DNA of 64,000 nt from contig JAGQUX010000013.1 of assembly GCA_020438215.1 (NCBI GenBank), positions 1-64,000 of the forward strand, read 5' to 3'. A program made the translations under genes and the position numbers. The notes beneath the pieces were generated by a model. It was not told the origin of the DNA. It did not search any database and worked only from the letters and a program-made list of their open reading frames with translations. The DNA comes from Armatimonadota bacterium (lineage in GTDB: Bacteria > Armatimonadota > Fimbriimonadia > Fimbriimonadales > Fimbriimonadaceae). Of the stretch, positions 1 through 10,400 are shown one piece after another. Within the stretch, counting starts at the first letter, position 1; every line of letters starts with the position of its first letter.

Positions 1-170
1 CCGCCACCGCCGAAGCCGCCGCCACCACGACTGCCGCCGCCGCCGAAGCCGCCACCGCCGCCGCCGAAGCCGCCGCCACCGAGGCCACCGCCACCAAAGC
101 CGCCGCCGCCGAAGCCGCCGCCGCCAAGGCCGCCACCGCCAACACCACCACCGAAGCCGCCAACTGCCGT
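1..170 (-). repeat. Gly-rich low-complexity coding repeat in pilQ
   Basis: Dense (CCG/CCA)n-type sequence on the + strand, encoding repeated G-G-G-G-F and G-G-G-G-L units of the secretin on the minus strand. Units vary at third positions, so it is a degenerate peptide repeat rather than a perfect DNA tandem repeat. Its total length is unknown because the window starts inside it. Confidence 0.85.
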
Positions 171-647
171 TGAGGTTTCAGGTTGGATTTGGGTGCTGCC
201 GCTTCCGCTTAGGAGCAAAGCGATCAGAGCCGGGTCAGCAGAGCGAAGGTAGATTTTGCGCGGTCGCAGTGCTGCAGTTGCGCCAGTACCAACACCTGTG
301 TTAGGAGGGTTCGTCGTAGTCACTTGCGGTTTGCGAATAATGTTGTAGATTCCGCCTTCTTCTCGCCAGGTCGAATCGACTTGGTTCAAGATATTGCGGA
401 GTACCGTTCGCAACGGCTGATTTGTGACCGAAATAGTGATTACGCCTTGCACGTCAGGAGCCACCGTGTAGCTGATACCGCTCGATCGAAATACGAGTTT
501 CAGCGCATCTCGAACATCGGACTGATCCAGCTCAACAGACGGGATGATCTTGTTGCCAGGATCATCTTGCTGTGCAAGTGCGGTCATAGGAGCCGCAGTT
601 GTTGCCAACAGAGCGATTCCCACAATCCAGTTGAAGTTCATTTTCAT
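1..647 (-). CDS. pilQ: PilQ-like secretin, N-terminal part (cut by window edge)
   Basis: Outer-membrane secretin through which type IV pili leave the cell; only the first ~215 codons are in the window. Reading from ATG at 647 the frame stays open to the left edge. Residues 1-26 are a signal peptide (two lysine/asparagine residues, a hydrophobic core, cleavage after ALA). Residues ~35-95 resemble a secretin/TonB short N-terminal domain (SDVRDALKLVFRSSG, then GVITISVTNQPLRTVL). From residue ~160 the protein becomes an almost pure Gly/Phe/Leu low-complexity stretch up to the edge. It is last in a pilM-N-O-P-Q order, 57 bp after pilP. A second ATG at 641 is an alternative start. The secretin pore domain itself is not visible, so the call rests on the N-domain plus operon order. 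Confidence 0.8.
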   Translation of the reverse strand, partial: MKMNFNWIVGIALLATTAAPMTALAQQDDPGNKIIPSVELDQSDVRDALKLVFRSSGISYTVAPDVQGVITISVTNQPLRTVLRNILNQVDSTWREEGGIYNIIRKPQVTTTNPPNTGVGTGATAALRPRKIYLRSADPALIALLLSGSGSTQIQPETSTAVGGFGGGVGGGGLGGGGFGGGGFGGGGLGGGGFGGGGGGFGGGGSRGGGGFGGG

Positions 648-704
648 TTTTTTACCAACCTTATCTAATAAAACGTTTTTGTTTCCTTGCTATTACAAAG
701 GCAA

Positions 705-1448
705 TTATCGGCCGTCACGACCTCCATCGTCACCACCGAGATCGCCTCGTGCCCCACGACCGCCGCCGCCGGCATTACCACCAGCTGCGGGCTGACCAGC
801 ACCGGCGCCTGCGCCGCCGCCAGCTCCGCCAAATACAGGCCCTTCGAGATTCACAACAATCTCATTCGGCTGCACATTGCCGTCCCGTCGCAAAATTGCG
901 CGTTGGGAGTCAATTGCGACACAAACCCACTCAGTTCCTGGAACTTGCGAACCAGGGCGAATGAGATCGACGCTTGTGCCTCGATCAAGCAATGCCATGA
1001 CTGCTCCTTCTGAAATCACGATCCCAGAGAGTCGCCAGGCTGGGCGTGGCTCTACTCGCGGAATGTCTTGAGCCGATCGATCTTCTGGCTCTTCAAACAT
1101 AACAGAGAAACCGTTCCCTTCACTGAGAACTCGCTCGAGCATTTGCTGCTCATCAAAAGTTCTTTCTGAAGCCAGCAGACTGAAAGGATTCCCGCGAGAA
1201 GCCCAGTATCGACGATCAGCAATCTGTTGAACAGTTTCCAATGTGGATCCGGTAGGATCGGTCAGATCCACTCCCGCTTCTGCAGTCGGAATGTACTGAA
1301 CGCCAGCCTGGCTAACACCAGCCGGAACCGTTGCCGCTTTGCGATCTTTCGGGCCACAACCCACCATGAAGAGGGATGTTGCCAGAAGTCCAATAATAAT
1401 GCTCTTTTGCATCATAGGATTTACTCGTTCGGTAGAAATCTTCATCAT
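705..1448 (-). CDS. pilP: PilP-like inner-membrane lipoprotein
   Basis: Predicted lipoprotein linking the PilN/PilO inner-membrane platform to the PilQ secretin. A lipobox-like site (LFMVGC, Cys ~31) follows a hydrophobic core. Residues ~135-200 (WRLSGIVISEGAVMALLDRG, then LIRPGSQVPGTEW and RAILRRDG) resemble the PilP/GspC homology domain. The last ~40 residues are Gly/Ala/Arg/Asp-rich. The ATG at 1448 overlaps the pilO stop (ATGATGA) and has a GGCGGGG stretch upstream; an ATG pair at 1415/1412 would give a more usual 20-residue lipoprotein signal and may be the true start. Family identity comes from the domain and from its place between pilO and pilQ. Confidence 0.75.
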   Translation of the reverse strand: MMKISTERVNPMMQKSIIIGLLATSLFMVGCGPKDRKAATVPAGVSQAGVQYIPTAEAGVDLTDPTGSTLETVQQIADRRYWASRGNPFSLLASERTFDEQQMLERVLSEGNGFSVMFEEPEDRSAQDIPRVEPRPAWRLSGIVISEGAVMALLDRGTSVDLIRPGSQVPGTEWVCVAIDSQRAILRRDGNVQPNEIVVNLEGPVFGGAGGGAGAGAGQPAAGGNAGGGGRGARGDLGGDDGGRDGR

Positions 1449-2224
1449 TGCCCCGCCGACTCCCCGCCTTCAAGCCCAGGTGCGCCACCGCCTCCTGCAC
1501 CTGGAGCACCAAATCCTGGTGCCGGTGCCGGAGCGGCTCCGCCGCCTGCCAAGGAGACCTCGGGAGCAAGTGCCTTACCGCGCAGGAACGCAACCACAGT
1601 TACGTTATAAGTTGCCGTCAAATCAGGAGCAGTGCCCGAAATGGAAAGCCCATCCGCAACCGCTAGATAGTTCGGCATCTCCGACCATGCTTGAATGTTC
1701 GCAGAGATCTGTGCCCAAGTCCCACGGATAGTGACTTGGCCCAGGTCGAAGATAGCAACAGGTGTGCCTGCCGCCGGGTAGTTGAAATAGTTTGCAACAA
1801 CGCCAGCTGGATCTTCTGGTGGAGTCGGAACGAGAGGCCCTTGAACGACCGTCACGCCGCCGCGTCGCATTTGATTATTGACATCTCGCTGAACTTCGTT
1901 ACGGAACTTTCGAACGAGGTGCGTCATGTCATAGCGGTTGGTCGCAAGATCAACGCCACCCGAGAAAAAGCCAGTTGGAGGAGTTTTGCGAAGAACGATT
2001 TGATTCCACTCATCGTTTTGCTCCATAACTTTTTCTTGCGCCTTCTCGAAGCGAGTTTTAGCCGCAGGAAGTTTGGCACCTTCAGCCTCAAGCTGACCTT
2101 GCCAGGTCTTATAGTTCTTTGCCTCTTCAGTATTGGGTTTCCAATACTGGAAGAATGCAAAACCGATGGAAGCCAAGAAAATTGACAGTCCAACGATGAT
2201 CCATGTGATAGCAGAAAGTTTCAT
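1445..2224 (-). CDS. pilO: PilO-like type IV pilus alignment protein
   Basis: Bitopic inner-membrane protein of the PilNOP alignment complex. One N-terminal transmembrane segment (residues ~5-27), then a charged helical/coiled-coil region (~30-75; EEAKNYKTWQGQLEAEGAKL) and an alpha/beta periplasmic domain including FDLGQVTIRGTWAQISANIQ, similar to the PilO ferredoxin-like fold. The C-terminal ~45 residues are an Ala/Pro/Gly-rich tail (APAPAPGFGAPGAGGGG). Its stop overlaps the pilP start; the gap to pilN is 21 bp. Assignment rests on topology, motif style and order rather than strong sequence identity. Confidence 0.75.
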   Translation of the reverse strand: MKLSAITWIIVGLSIFLASIGFAFFQYWKPNTEEAKNYKTWQGQLEAEGAKLPAAKTRFEKAQEKVMEQNDEWNQIVLRKTPPTGFFSGGVDLATNRYDMTHLVRKFRNEVQRDVNNQMRRGGVTVVQGPLVPTPPEDPAGVVANYFNYPAAGTPVAIFDLGQVTIRGTWAQISANIQAWSEMPNYLAVADGLSISGTAPDLTATYNVTVVAFLRGKALAPEVSLAGGGAAPAPAPGFGAPGAGGGGAPGLEGGESAGQ

Positions 2225-2245
2225 GTTTTGCCCTCTGCGCTACGC

Positions 2246-3079
2246 TTAGCGCCCTCCTGCTGGTCGTCCAAAACCAGCTGCCGGCGGTGCGCCTGCGGCA
2301 GAACCACCACCACTAAAAATCGTTGCCCGCGGATCGGGGGTTTGGATAGCACGGTTGAGAGTAACCGACATTGTAACCGTTGACCACCCTGGCATTGGCC
2401 CGCGTGCGTTCAAGTTGTCAGTAGAGCCGAACCCGCCTGCTCCCAGGTAGCCACTTGGCTCACCTGCAGCCCGCGCGATCAGCGCATTCATTCTCTCTTC
2501 CCAAGTGGAAGGAAGCGGGGCTTCACCCGGCTTGAGCGGAGTTCCAATTTGATCAGCTTCAGTCAATGCAGGAACCGCGGGATCATTGACGGTATATCCG
2601 GCGCGCTGAACGTCGATTGCCCCATCAATTTTCCAAAGTGCAATCGCGAGATCGGCGTACTGAGAGAAATCTTTGAGTTGCCCAACCATTGTCACCGTTG
2701 TGGTTTCCGGCGAAGACGGTGCCGCGTTCAAGTTTGTGATCCGGTAGTAAGACGGGATGTAAGACATCACATCGTTGTACAAATCAACATACTTATAGTT
2801 GTGCTGGGTCATTGCATCAGCAAGCTTGACGTTTCGATCAATAATCGTCGCTTTATTGATCTGCTCAATAGCTGCGAGCGATGTTGCTTGCGCGTTAGCT
2901 GCGGCCTGAGCCTTGCTTTGCGCTTCGGCTTTTGCATCGGCGAGTTGCTTGTTGGACATGAAGATCATGCCCGCCGCAATGAGGATGCCAAGCAGACCGA
3001 GTAGTACTGCAGCAATGATTGCCCCCATCGAAGAGCCGCCACTCTTCGATACATTTGCGGGAACGAGGTTCAGTTTCAT
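2246..3079 (-). CDS. pilN: PilN-like type IV pilus assembly protein
   Basis: Starts MKLNLVP, typical of PilN, with the short cytoplasmic N-terminus that binds PilM, followed by a transmembrane segment (residues ~18-42) and an Ala/Gln-rich coiled coil (~45-75). The periplasmic part includes YRITNLNA and TTVTMVGQLKDFSQYADLAI, matching the PilN/GspL pattern of a small alpha/beta domain. A Gly/Ala/Pro-rich tail ends the protein (GGGSAAGAPPAAGFGRPAGG). It lies 21 bp after pilM and 21 bp before pilO, in the canonical order. Confidence 0.8.
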   Translation of the reverse strand: MKLNLVPANVSKSGGSSMGAIIAAVLLGLLGILIAAGMIFMSNKQLADAKAEAQSKAQAAANAQATSLAAIEQINKATIIDRNVKLADAMTQHNYKYVDLYNDVMSYIPSYYRITNLNAAPSSPETTTVTMVGQLKDFSQYADLAIALWKIDGAIDVQRAGYTVNDPAVPALTEADQIGTPLKPGEAPLPSTWEERMNALIARAAGEPSGYLGAGGFGSTDNLNARGPMPGWSTVTMSVTLNRAIQTPDPRATIFSGGGSAAGAPPAAGFGRPAGGR

Positions 3080-3100
3080 AGTTTCTGTTACTTTTCCCTT

Positions 3101-4285
3101 TTAGAAGCAGATGTGCAGGGCGTTCCCTACTGCAACTGCGAAGTCTTGTTTGCTTTGCTCAACCAATTCTGGCTCGCTCTTCTTCAAACTCATGGACACA
3201 CTTCGGAATGGATCGTACATCTCAACAGGAAGATCAAGCGCGGATGAAAGGAATCGATCGAGATTCTTCATTTTGCTTGCTCCACCAGCGAGAAGGACTT
3301 GATCCACATCGCCGCCTTTACTTCGGTGATAGTCGACTGACCGTCGAATTTCCGCAACCAATTCATCCAAAGTCACCGCAACTGCGTTTGCATACGGATT
3401 TGCTGGCTCTGCCGCCGGTTCCGGAGTTGCTTCGACTGGAGCAGTTTCTTCAGCCGGAGCATCGGTTGGGTCAGCGAAAGGATTGTAAGACGAAACCGCA
3501 GGTGCGGCACCAAACGGATTGAAGCTTGCTTGCTGTGCTTGGCTCGGAAGAACCATATCATTGATCTTCGCGCGCTCAGCGTCTTCAAAAGTCATCGACA
3601 TGCCGTCAGCAATTGCGCGGGTGAACATTTCGCCACCCATCGGCACTTGACGTGGCATCAGGAGCTTTCCGTCTTTGTAAATATTGATGGAAGTGGTTCG
3701 GTGACCGATTTCCACGACACAAACTTGCTTGCTTGGAAACGCTCCGTTATAGGAGATATCCAAGGATCGCGCAATAGCGAGAGGCTCAACATCAAGCGCG
3801 GCGGCTTTCTTGCCAGCTCGCTTGAGGAGGTTGACCAGCGTCACTGCGGAAGATTGAGTTGCGATTGCCATCACAACATCCATATTCTGCGCTGCCGCAT
3901 CATCTGGCTGGAATGACTTGAAATCGCTAACAACGGTGCTTTCTGCGAACGGAATATTGCGGGTGACTTCCCATTCCATGTGCTTTTTCAGTTCGTCCTG
4001 GTTCATGTTTGGAACGTCGAGCGTTCGAACCAAAACGGATTGGTTGCCAGTGATTGAAACCACGGCATCTCCAACCGAAATCCCACTTGCCGCACAAAGA
4101 TCCTTGACGACAGCCCCGATACTTTCGGAATCGTGAACGCCACTCTGATCAACAGTTCCCTCTGGCGTTTGGGCCATTCCGATTGCCGTCAATACAGGTT
4201 GACGACCTTGGAGCTTGATTTCAGCAACCTTAATGGTTTGACTTCCCAGATCAACTCCAATTACGCTTGTGTACTTTTTTGCCAT
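3101..4285 (-). CDS. pilM: PilM actin-like pilus assembly ATPase
   Basis: Cytoplasmic actin-fold protein that docks on the PilN N-terminus. The start chosen is ATG at 4285 (MAKKYTSVIGVDLGSQTIKV), which puts the phosphate-1 motif GVDLGSQTIK at the usual place; an upstream ATG at 4336 only adds residues without family character. Other signatures are CVVEIGHRTTSINIYKDGKL (phosphate 2 region) and DQVLLAGGASKMKNL (adenosine motif). An insertion of about 60 residues (~250-310), rich in Pro/Ala/Glu and containing FNPFG and YNPFAD motifs, separates the two halves of the fold and makes the protein longer than usual PilM proteins (~350 aa). Confidence 0.9.
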   Translation of the reverse strand: MAKKYTSVIGVDLGSQTIKVAEIKLQGRQPVLTAIGMAQTPEGTVDQSGVHDSESIGAVVKDLCAASGISVGDAVVSITGNQSVLVRTLDVPNMNQDELKKHMEWEVTRNIPFAESTVVSDFKSFQPDDAAAQNMDVVMAIATQSSAVTLVNLLKRAGKKAAALDVEPLAIARSLDISYNGAFPSKQVCVVEIGHRTTSINIYKDGKLLMPRQVPMGGEMFTRAIADGMSMTFEDAERAKINDMVLPSQAQQASFNPFGAAPAVSSYNPFADPTDAPAEETAPVEATPEPAAEPANPYANAVAVTLDELVAEIRRSVDYHRSKGGDVDQVLLAGGASKMKNLDRFLSSALDLPVEMYDPFRSVSMSLKKSEPELVEQSKQDFAVAVGNALHICF

Positions 4286-4435
4286 GACCGACCGGTACGC
4301 ACTCCCACGCGGACGCGACTGAATATTAGCATCCAATCGAACCTGCTGTCAACTCAAATTCGCGTTCCTATAAACCTGACGCGGAAAAAGTCGCTAATTG
4401 TTACAAATTTTGTCCCGTTTTCAACTTAACAAGAG

Positions 4436-4467
4436 AGAGGGCGACTCGAAAAATCGAGTCGCCCTCT
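4436..4467 (-). terminator. Hairpin between the 2347-aa gene and pilM
   Basis: Perfect 14-bp inverted repeat (AGAGGGCGACTCGA, arms 4436-4449 and 4454-4467) with an AAAA loop, 22 bp after the stop of the giant gene. There is no strong U-tract in the minus direction, so it may only partly separate expression of the adhesin-like genes from pilMNOPQ, or protect a 3' end. Confidence 0.65.
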
Positions 4468-4489
4468 GCGTTTTCTTCTCTCTACCGTT

Positions 4490-7400
4490 TTAGTTTCGGG
4501 TTCGGAAGAGCGGTGCCGTCTTCGGTGCCATCGTCTGGAAGTAGATATCCGGAGCTCCGGTTCGTCCACTTGTCCAGAAGAGCCAGTAGAGCGGCGGTCG
4601 ACCGTTATTGGCCGCAGTGCTCACGAACGGGTCGAGGCTGATGGTCACATCAGATTCGTTACCCACTTGTTCAATCGGCACTGCCTGCTCACCTTTCTCG
4701 AAGATCAGCGAGACAGTTGCATCAACTGTGAAGTTTCCAATGGTAGCCCCACGATCGTCCACTGCGGTGTACTGAATGGTTACGTTTTGCGCCTCCATTT
4801 CTGAACCAAAGTAAACGCGACCGTTCACGGGATCGACTTGGTAGAAACCGCCGAAAGGCATTGTCACCACCATGTCGCCAGGTTGGATAGAACCATCCGC
4901 GTTTGTCCGAACCGAAGTTGGCAGATCCACCCCGAATCGCATGGAGCTGTAATACGGCCGAGTTGGGCCATCGCCAGCACCAGTCGTTCGATTGAACACG
5001 CTCATCATTCGGTCGAACCGGATTTGCGCACCCGGAGCAGCCGCGATGTTGTTCTGGTCGTACCAGTAGTTTAGGTCTTCGGTCAGATTTTCATCTTCGC
5101 GACCTGGGAAGCCAGTGAATGTGATTCCAAGGAATCGCTCATCCAAGACTGTGCTTGCCGATTTGTAGTTCGCGCCAACACTGGTGTTCGAGCGAGCAAT
5201 TCGCTGAACGCCACCGTTGTTGATCAGCTGCGCTGAAGTCGCACCGCTCACCCGGATGAACCGTGGCGAATAGGTGAGATACAGATCAGCGTTTCGCGGA
5301 ATCATGCCACCACTGAACTTGATCGAGCCAGTTTGAGTATCGATGTAGACCTTGCCACCAAGCGTGGTCGGAACCACGATTTCGCGGGTTGTTCGGTCGA
5401 CGATGCGATCTTCACGCGGCGTCATATCAATGATTGGCGTGAGAACCCCGAGCCGATTGATTGCCAACTGGAAGTTCGCAATATCAACATCAGCGAGTCG
5501 CCAAGCGATACCAGGAGCCCAATAGGTGTTCGTAGCCGCATCGAACTCAAGTCGGTCGGTGCGATCAAGGAACGGAGTCCAGGTCGGGGTGGTTCCGGCA
5601 CCAGGCAGGAACATCTGACCCATAAAGGCTTCACTGTTCTGTCGGCCTGTCACCTTACCGGTAAAGGTCATGTTGGTTACAGGTGTGTTACCGTTTTGGT
5701 AGCGGCGCAGGATCGTACTCGGGTTACCGAACGATTCGAACTTCGCACCCAATTCCACTTCAACTGGTTGTGACCAAGTATCCGTGTTGATGTTATAGTT
5801 CGTCGACATTAAGCGAGAACCGCCGGAAGTCGAAGCGATGTAGTACACAAAGACAAACTCGCCTGTCCGGACGATCGTTGGCTTACCTTTCACGCTTGAC
5901 CGATCAAACGGCATGGCTACGATTGAGTTCACCGTGACCACGGAGGCAGCATCCATTGTCAACTCCGCAACCATGAGTTGTTGCGTTGTTTGGCGCTCGC
6001 CACTTGCGGTTCGGATCATCGCTTCGCCGAGGAAGACCATCGGTTGAATGACGAACGATCCACGGTTGCCGTCTTGCAAGGTCATCGGATCTTCAAATCC
6101 GTTGCCCGGGAAGACCGGATGCGTAAATCGCATACGACCCAGCACAACTTCGCCAGTTGCCAGCGAGAACGTCGAAGCTTCAGTACCGAATGCCGGAACC
6201 ATCACGCCCGCCGAGAACCAGGTGTTCGCCGAGAACGGCGTCCATCCATACATTTCTCGAATTGGCGAGACTTGTGTTGCCGGAGCAGGGTTTGTGCCCT
6301 GCATGCTAGACACATAGATGCGCCAGTCATTCGTTTGAACCGTGTCAGCTTCCACCATCACCTTGCGCAGGAATCCTGGCAAGTTGCTGATATCCAATCG
6401 GTTCGAAGACCAAGCCGTGAGCATTTGCCCCAGTCGGTTCCGAGCGACGGTTGGCTGACGGTTGCTCCAATTGAAGTTACTTGGCGCGAGCGGTTGATCC
6501 ACGTTCGGAGCCGCCTTTGTTGTCGGCTGAGTCGTGAACCGAGACTCGCGGATGTTGAATTTCAGGTTGACGGCCGGATCGATGTACGGCTCATCACTGA
6601 ATTCACCGGTGAAGATGTCGTTGTAATAGCCGAGGTAGCTTGTGAGAGCACCACCTGCTGTATCTTCTTCTTCAAAAGCCCATACATTGCGCACATATTC
6701 ACCCACAGGTGTTCCGATCGGTGCGGCTACACCAATGAACGGATCGCGCGGCGGGAAGGTGACTGCGTTTAGCAGGCTTCCCGAGTTAACTCGCAGGTTC
6801 ACGTTCGAGCGGAACCGTGGGTTCGTGCTCATTCGGGTTGCGGCAATATCGCCAACTCGCGGCTTTTGCAGCACCATCTGATCAGAGCCTGTACCCGCCA
6901 AGAAGACTGGAGTCAGGTTCGGATCGAGGTCGCTGAAGAGCGAGAATCGCGCATCCAACCAAGCCAGTTCGTGTTCGCCATTCGCATAAAGCTCAAGCGG
7001 TCGATCCAGCGGATTCAGCGGATTCTTGACAAATCCCTTGCTCATGCGGACGTTGACCAGGTTCGTGTTGCCTTCATTGAAGACAGTGAACGGCTGGAAC
7101 ATCGCACCGGAGCCCGAGTTGAATGCTGGGTTCGCCGGGAGGAAGTTCGTGCCTGGCATCCAAGGAGCCAGCGGGCCACCACCTGCGCCACCATTGAATC
7201 CACCACCTGCTGGCAGTGATCCAAGATCAACGGTTGGAGTATTTGTGGAGAGACGGACGTCTCGCCCAACATTAAGCCCGAGGTTGATTTGTCGGAACGC
7301 ATCGGATGATTCAAATCCAGAGTTACCCGCATCAACATACAAGGTTTGTCGGCCAGCATAGCCACTCACGCGCTGAGTAGCGTTCGGGAACGAACTAGGC

Positions 7401-10400
7401 TGATACTTCGGCACCGCCAAGCTGACTTTGAGATCAGTTCGGTTGATCGTTCGCACCAATCCAGCCTCGAATCCTGCTGGTGTGTTGTAGGTTGTCACGT
7501 CAGCCGGATCAATCGTTGGGGGAACGAGAGTCATGCCGCTGTAAAGCGGATTCTCTACGTTGCCGAATTGATCTTTCGCTACGTTCAAGTTGCTACGCGA
7601 GACATCCGGGTAGTCGAGTGACCGGTTTGGATAGAAGAGCGGATAGTCTTCGAAATCTCGGTAAAGCCAGTTGGTTTTGTTGTTACCACTATTCAGCGGC
7701 TTGATGATTCCAAGATCTCCTACCGGATCGAATTGCTTCGGATGGCTCGGGTCGGATAGGTCATCTGCGTAACCAGCTGGGTTTGTCAGCGGCTGCCAAG
7801 TGAGATCGCCAGAGTTCCAGCGAACATTGGTTTGCCCCACACCGGGTCGACCAAAAATCAAGTTCATCAATGTTCGGTCGCCGATTGCCATATTGAGCAA
7901 GCCAGTGCCGCCGTGGGCAACATCTCCGAGGTTCGGCAGGCTACCAAGAACTGCATTCGGAACTTGGCTCACTAGCCCCCAACCATCTTTATGGACGTCA
8001 ACTGGGCCAGCATAGACACCTGTTGGATTCTGTCCCAAAACAGATGGATCAGTTGGATTGGTCGTAAATCCAGCCGTTGGGAAGAAGGTTCCCGTCGAGT
8101 TATAGAAACCAACCGCCATCGGGTTCGCCATAGCAACTGTCCCTGCGGCGCCACCACCTGGTGACAAGTTCACCAAGTTCGCGCTGAATCCGCTAGAACC
8201 ACCAATGCGTGCTCGCACCTGGACATTGACATTTCCTGGTGTGATCGCTTGGCGACCAGTACCAATCAACTGACGTTGCCCGAATGCCACTCCGCCTTCT
8301 TCCGGCGTTGGCGCTCCCGAAACATCCGCTCGAGTGAGCAAAGACGGCCGGTTACGGTCAGTTGCATTCGCATTGAACAGATACTCAACGACATAACCAC
8401 TCGTATCCGGAACACTGGAGTTGTGAATATCAACGACAACAATGTTGAGTACTTCACCGAATTCATATGTTCTGCGCTGAATCGCGTTTGCTTTGATATT
8501 CGTGATATCAGCGTATGTGATTCCCGCTGCAGTTCGTGATTTCTGAAGGAGATCCTTGTAATCATCGGGAGCAACGATCAGAACTTCCGGCTCTTGGATC
8601 ATTCCACCGAGTGCCGTTGCATCCGGGTCATTTCCAGCACCATTTTCATTGCCAGGAGGTGTCCCCGGCGTAATTGGTGGGATGGAGTTTGTATCGTCTT
8701 CAGAACTGAAGGCGTACAAGTAGCCCAGCGTATCACCGATGTAGATGTGTGATCGATTTGCCAAAACAGTGTTCGGCCAACCACCAATCGCAAAACCTGC
8801 ACGCTGATTATCGCCTTCCAGCGAATAACCCCAGTTCAATCGGTTTCCAACAAGGTTCACAGAACCGTTGGCAAAATAGCCTTGGAGGGTTCCACTATTG
8901 GTTGCCACCAAAACTGTTGGCGTTGCATCAACGAGTGCTGTGCCCGTCGGATTGTACGTCCGCAAGTGGGTAAACGCCAGCCCAGTCGAGGAACCACTAA
9001 TGGGCGAATTTTCTTCCCACCGAACCGTGCCCGTGGCTGGATCAATGGAAGTAATGAAACCACCGTCGTCCACAAAGAAAACGGAATCCCAGTTACCAGG
9101 TCCTGTTGGGAAGACGAGCGCATCCGGAACTGCCACCGGCGAAGCCGATCCAAACAATCCAAACGGAGTGAGACCGTCAGCGCGGAAAGAGTGAATCCAG
9201 TTCAAAGTACCGGTATTCACATCCAGCGCATGAATCTGACCTTCGGCCGGATTCGCAGCATTGGCAGATCCGAAGATCACTTGCCCAAACGCAACGGCCG
9301 GAGTCATTTTCACTTCACCGAGAGTCGGAGAAACCGCGTTCGGATATTGCCAGAGATCGGTGGTCGTCTTAGTTGCCGGGTTGCCCGCAGCGTCCAAAGC
9401 GTAGATTCGACCAGACGATGCTGGAACGATGACCGCAGGGGTTCCCGCGACCGTGGCAAATGCTACCGAACCATCAATCGGCCCGAGGGTCGAAGCAGCG
9501 ATCGGAGTAGCTGGCGTGGTCGGGTTGTAGTCATCCGGATAAGTCCAAACTCGGCGAGTTGTTCCATCGCCTCGACCGAGCATTTCCAGACAATAAACGC
9601 GACCATTGTCCGCTCCAATATAGAGCAGATCTTGGCCGCCAACGTTCTGGATCATCGCCGAACTGATGTTGAACTCGTTCGGGTAAGTCGCGATTTGTCC
9701 ATCTTCACCCGCTACATTGTTCGGGTCAGTGGCAGGATCTTCACTTGGCCATGTCCAATAGACTTGGCTGGAGGTTCCGGCAGCAACGGAGCCGTGCGCA
9801 TCCATACAGACGAGGCGTCCATCTTCACGTGCGACAACAACGACGTCACGAACGGCGGTGATTGTCCCGTCGTCAATTGTAACTGCCGCCTGCACCGGAG
9901 TGGAATCGATGCCAAGATCAGCATCTCGAACAAATCGGACAGCATCAGCGTAGACATCAAGCCCAGCGGTGACATCAGCCGGGTCAACGGCTGCATCCGT
10001 CAAGCGAACTTGAAGCGGCAAAGCATCTAGGTGCTCATACCCTTCAGTTGGCTGGAACGGAAGTCGAACCCAGTTGTTGAGAACGTTCTGAGTGACTTGA
10101 ATCGTATCAACAACGTTTCCGCCTTGCAGAATCTGATAGTTGACACGACCAACAAAGTCACCAACAACATCGTTGTTCGGGAAATAAACCTCAATGAAGT
10201 AGTTGCCTTCCGGCATGTCCTTCTGCCAGGTCACTTGACCAGCGGCAACGTTCTGCGCTGGAGCCCGATAGTAATCCGGACCGATGCGGTTCATTGCACC
10301 TGCCGTACTTACAAACGGTGGCGAGAAGGTGACATCGGGGCTGAGGTTGTCAGCTTGTCGGAATACGGTGTAGCGCGGGTAAGCCGCGTTCGGGGCACCG

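Noticed and set aside
1-170. Repetitive DNA at the left edge considered as a CRISPR or minisatellite
   Set aside because: Units have no constant spacer/repeat structure and translate in one frame to a Gly-rich secretin segment.
8882-10030. 382-aa open frame on the plus strand opposite the 2347-aa gene
   Set aside because: Reads as an Arg/Ser-rich shadow of the propeller region; the minus frame carries clear propeller repeats.
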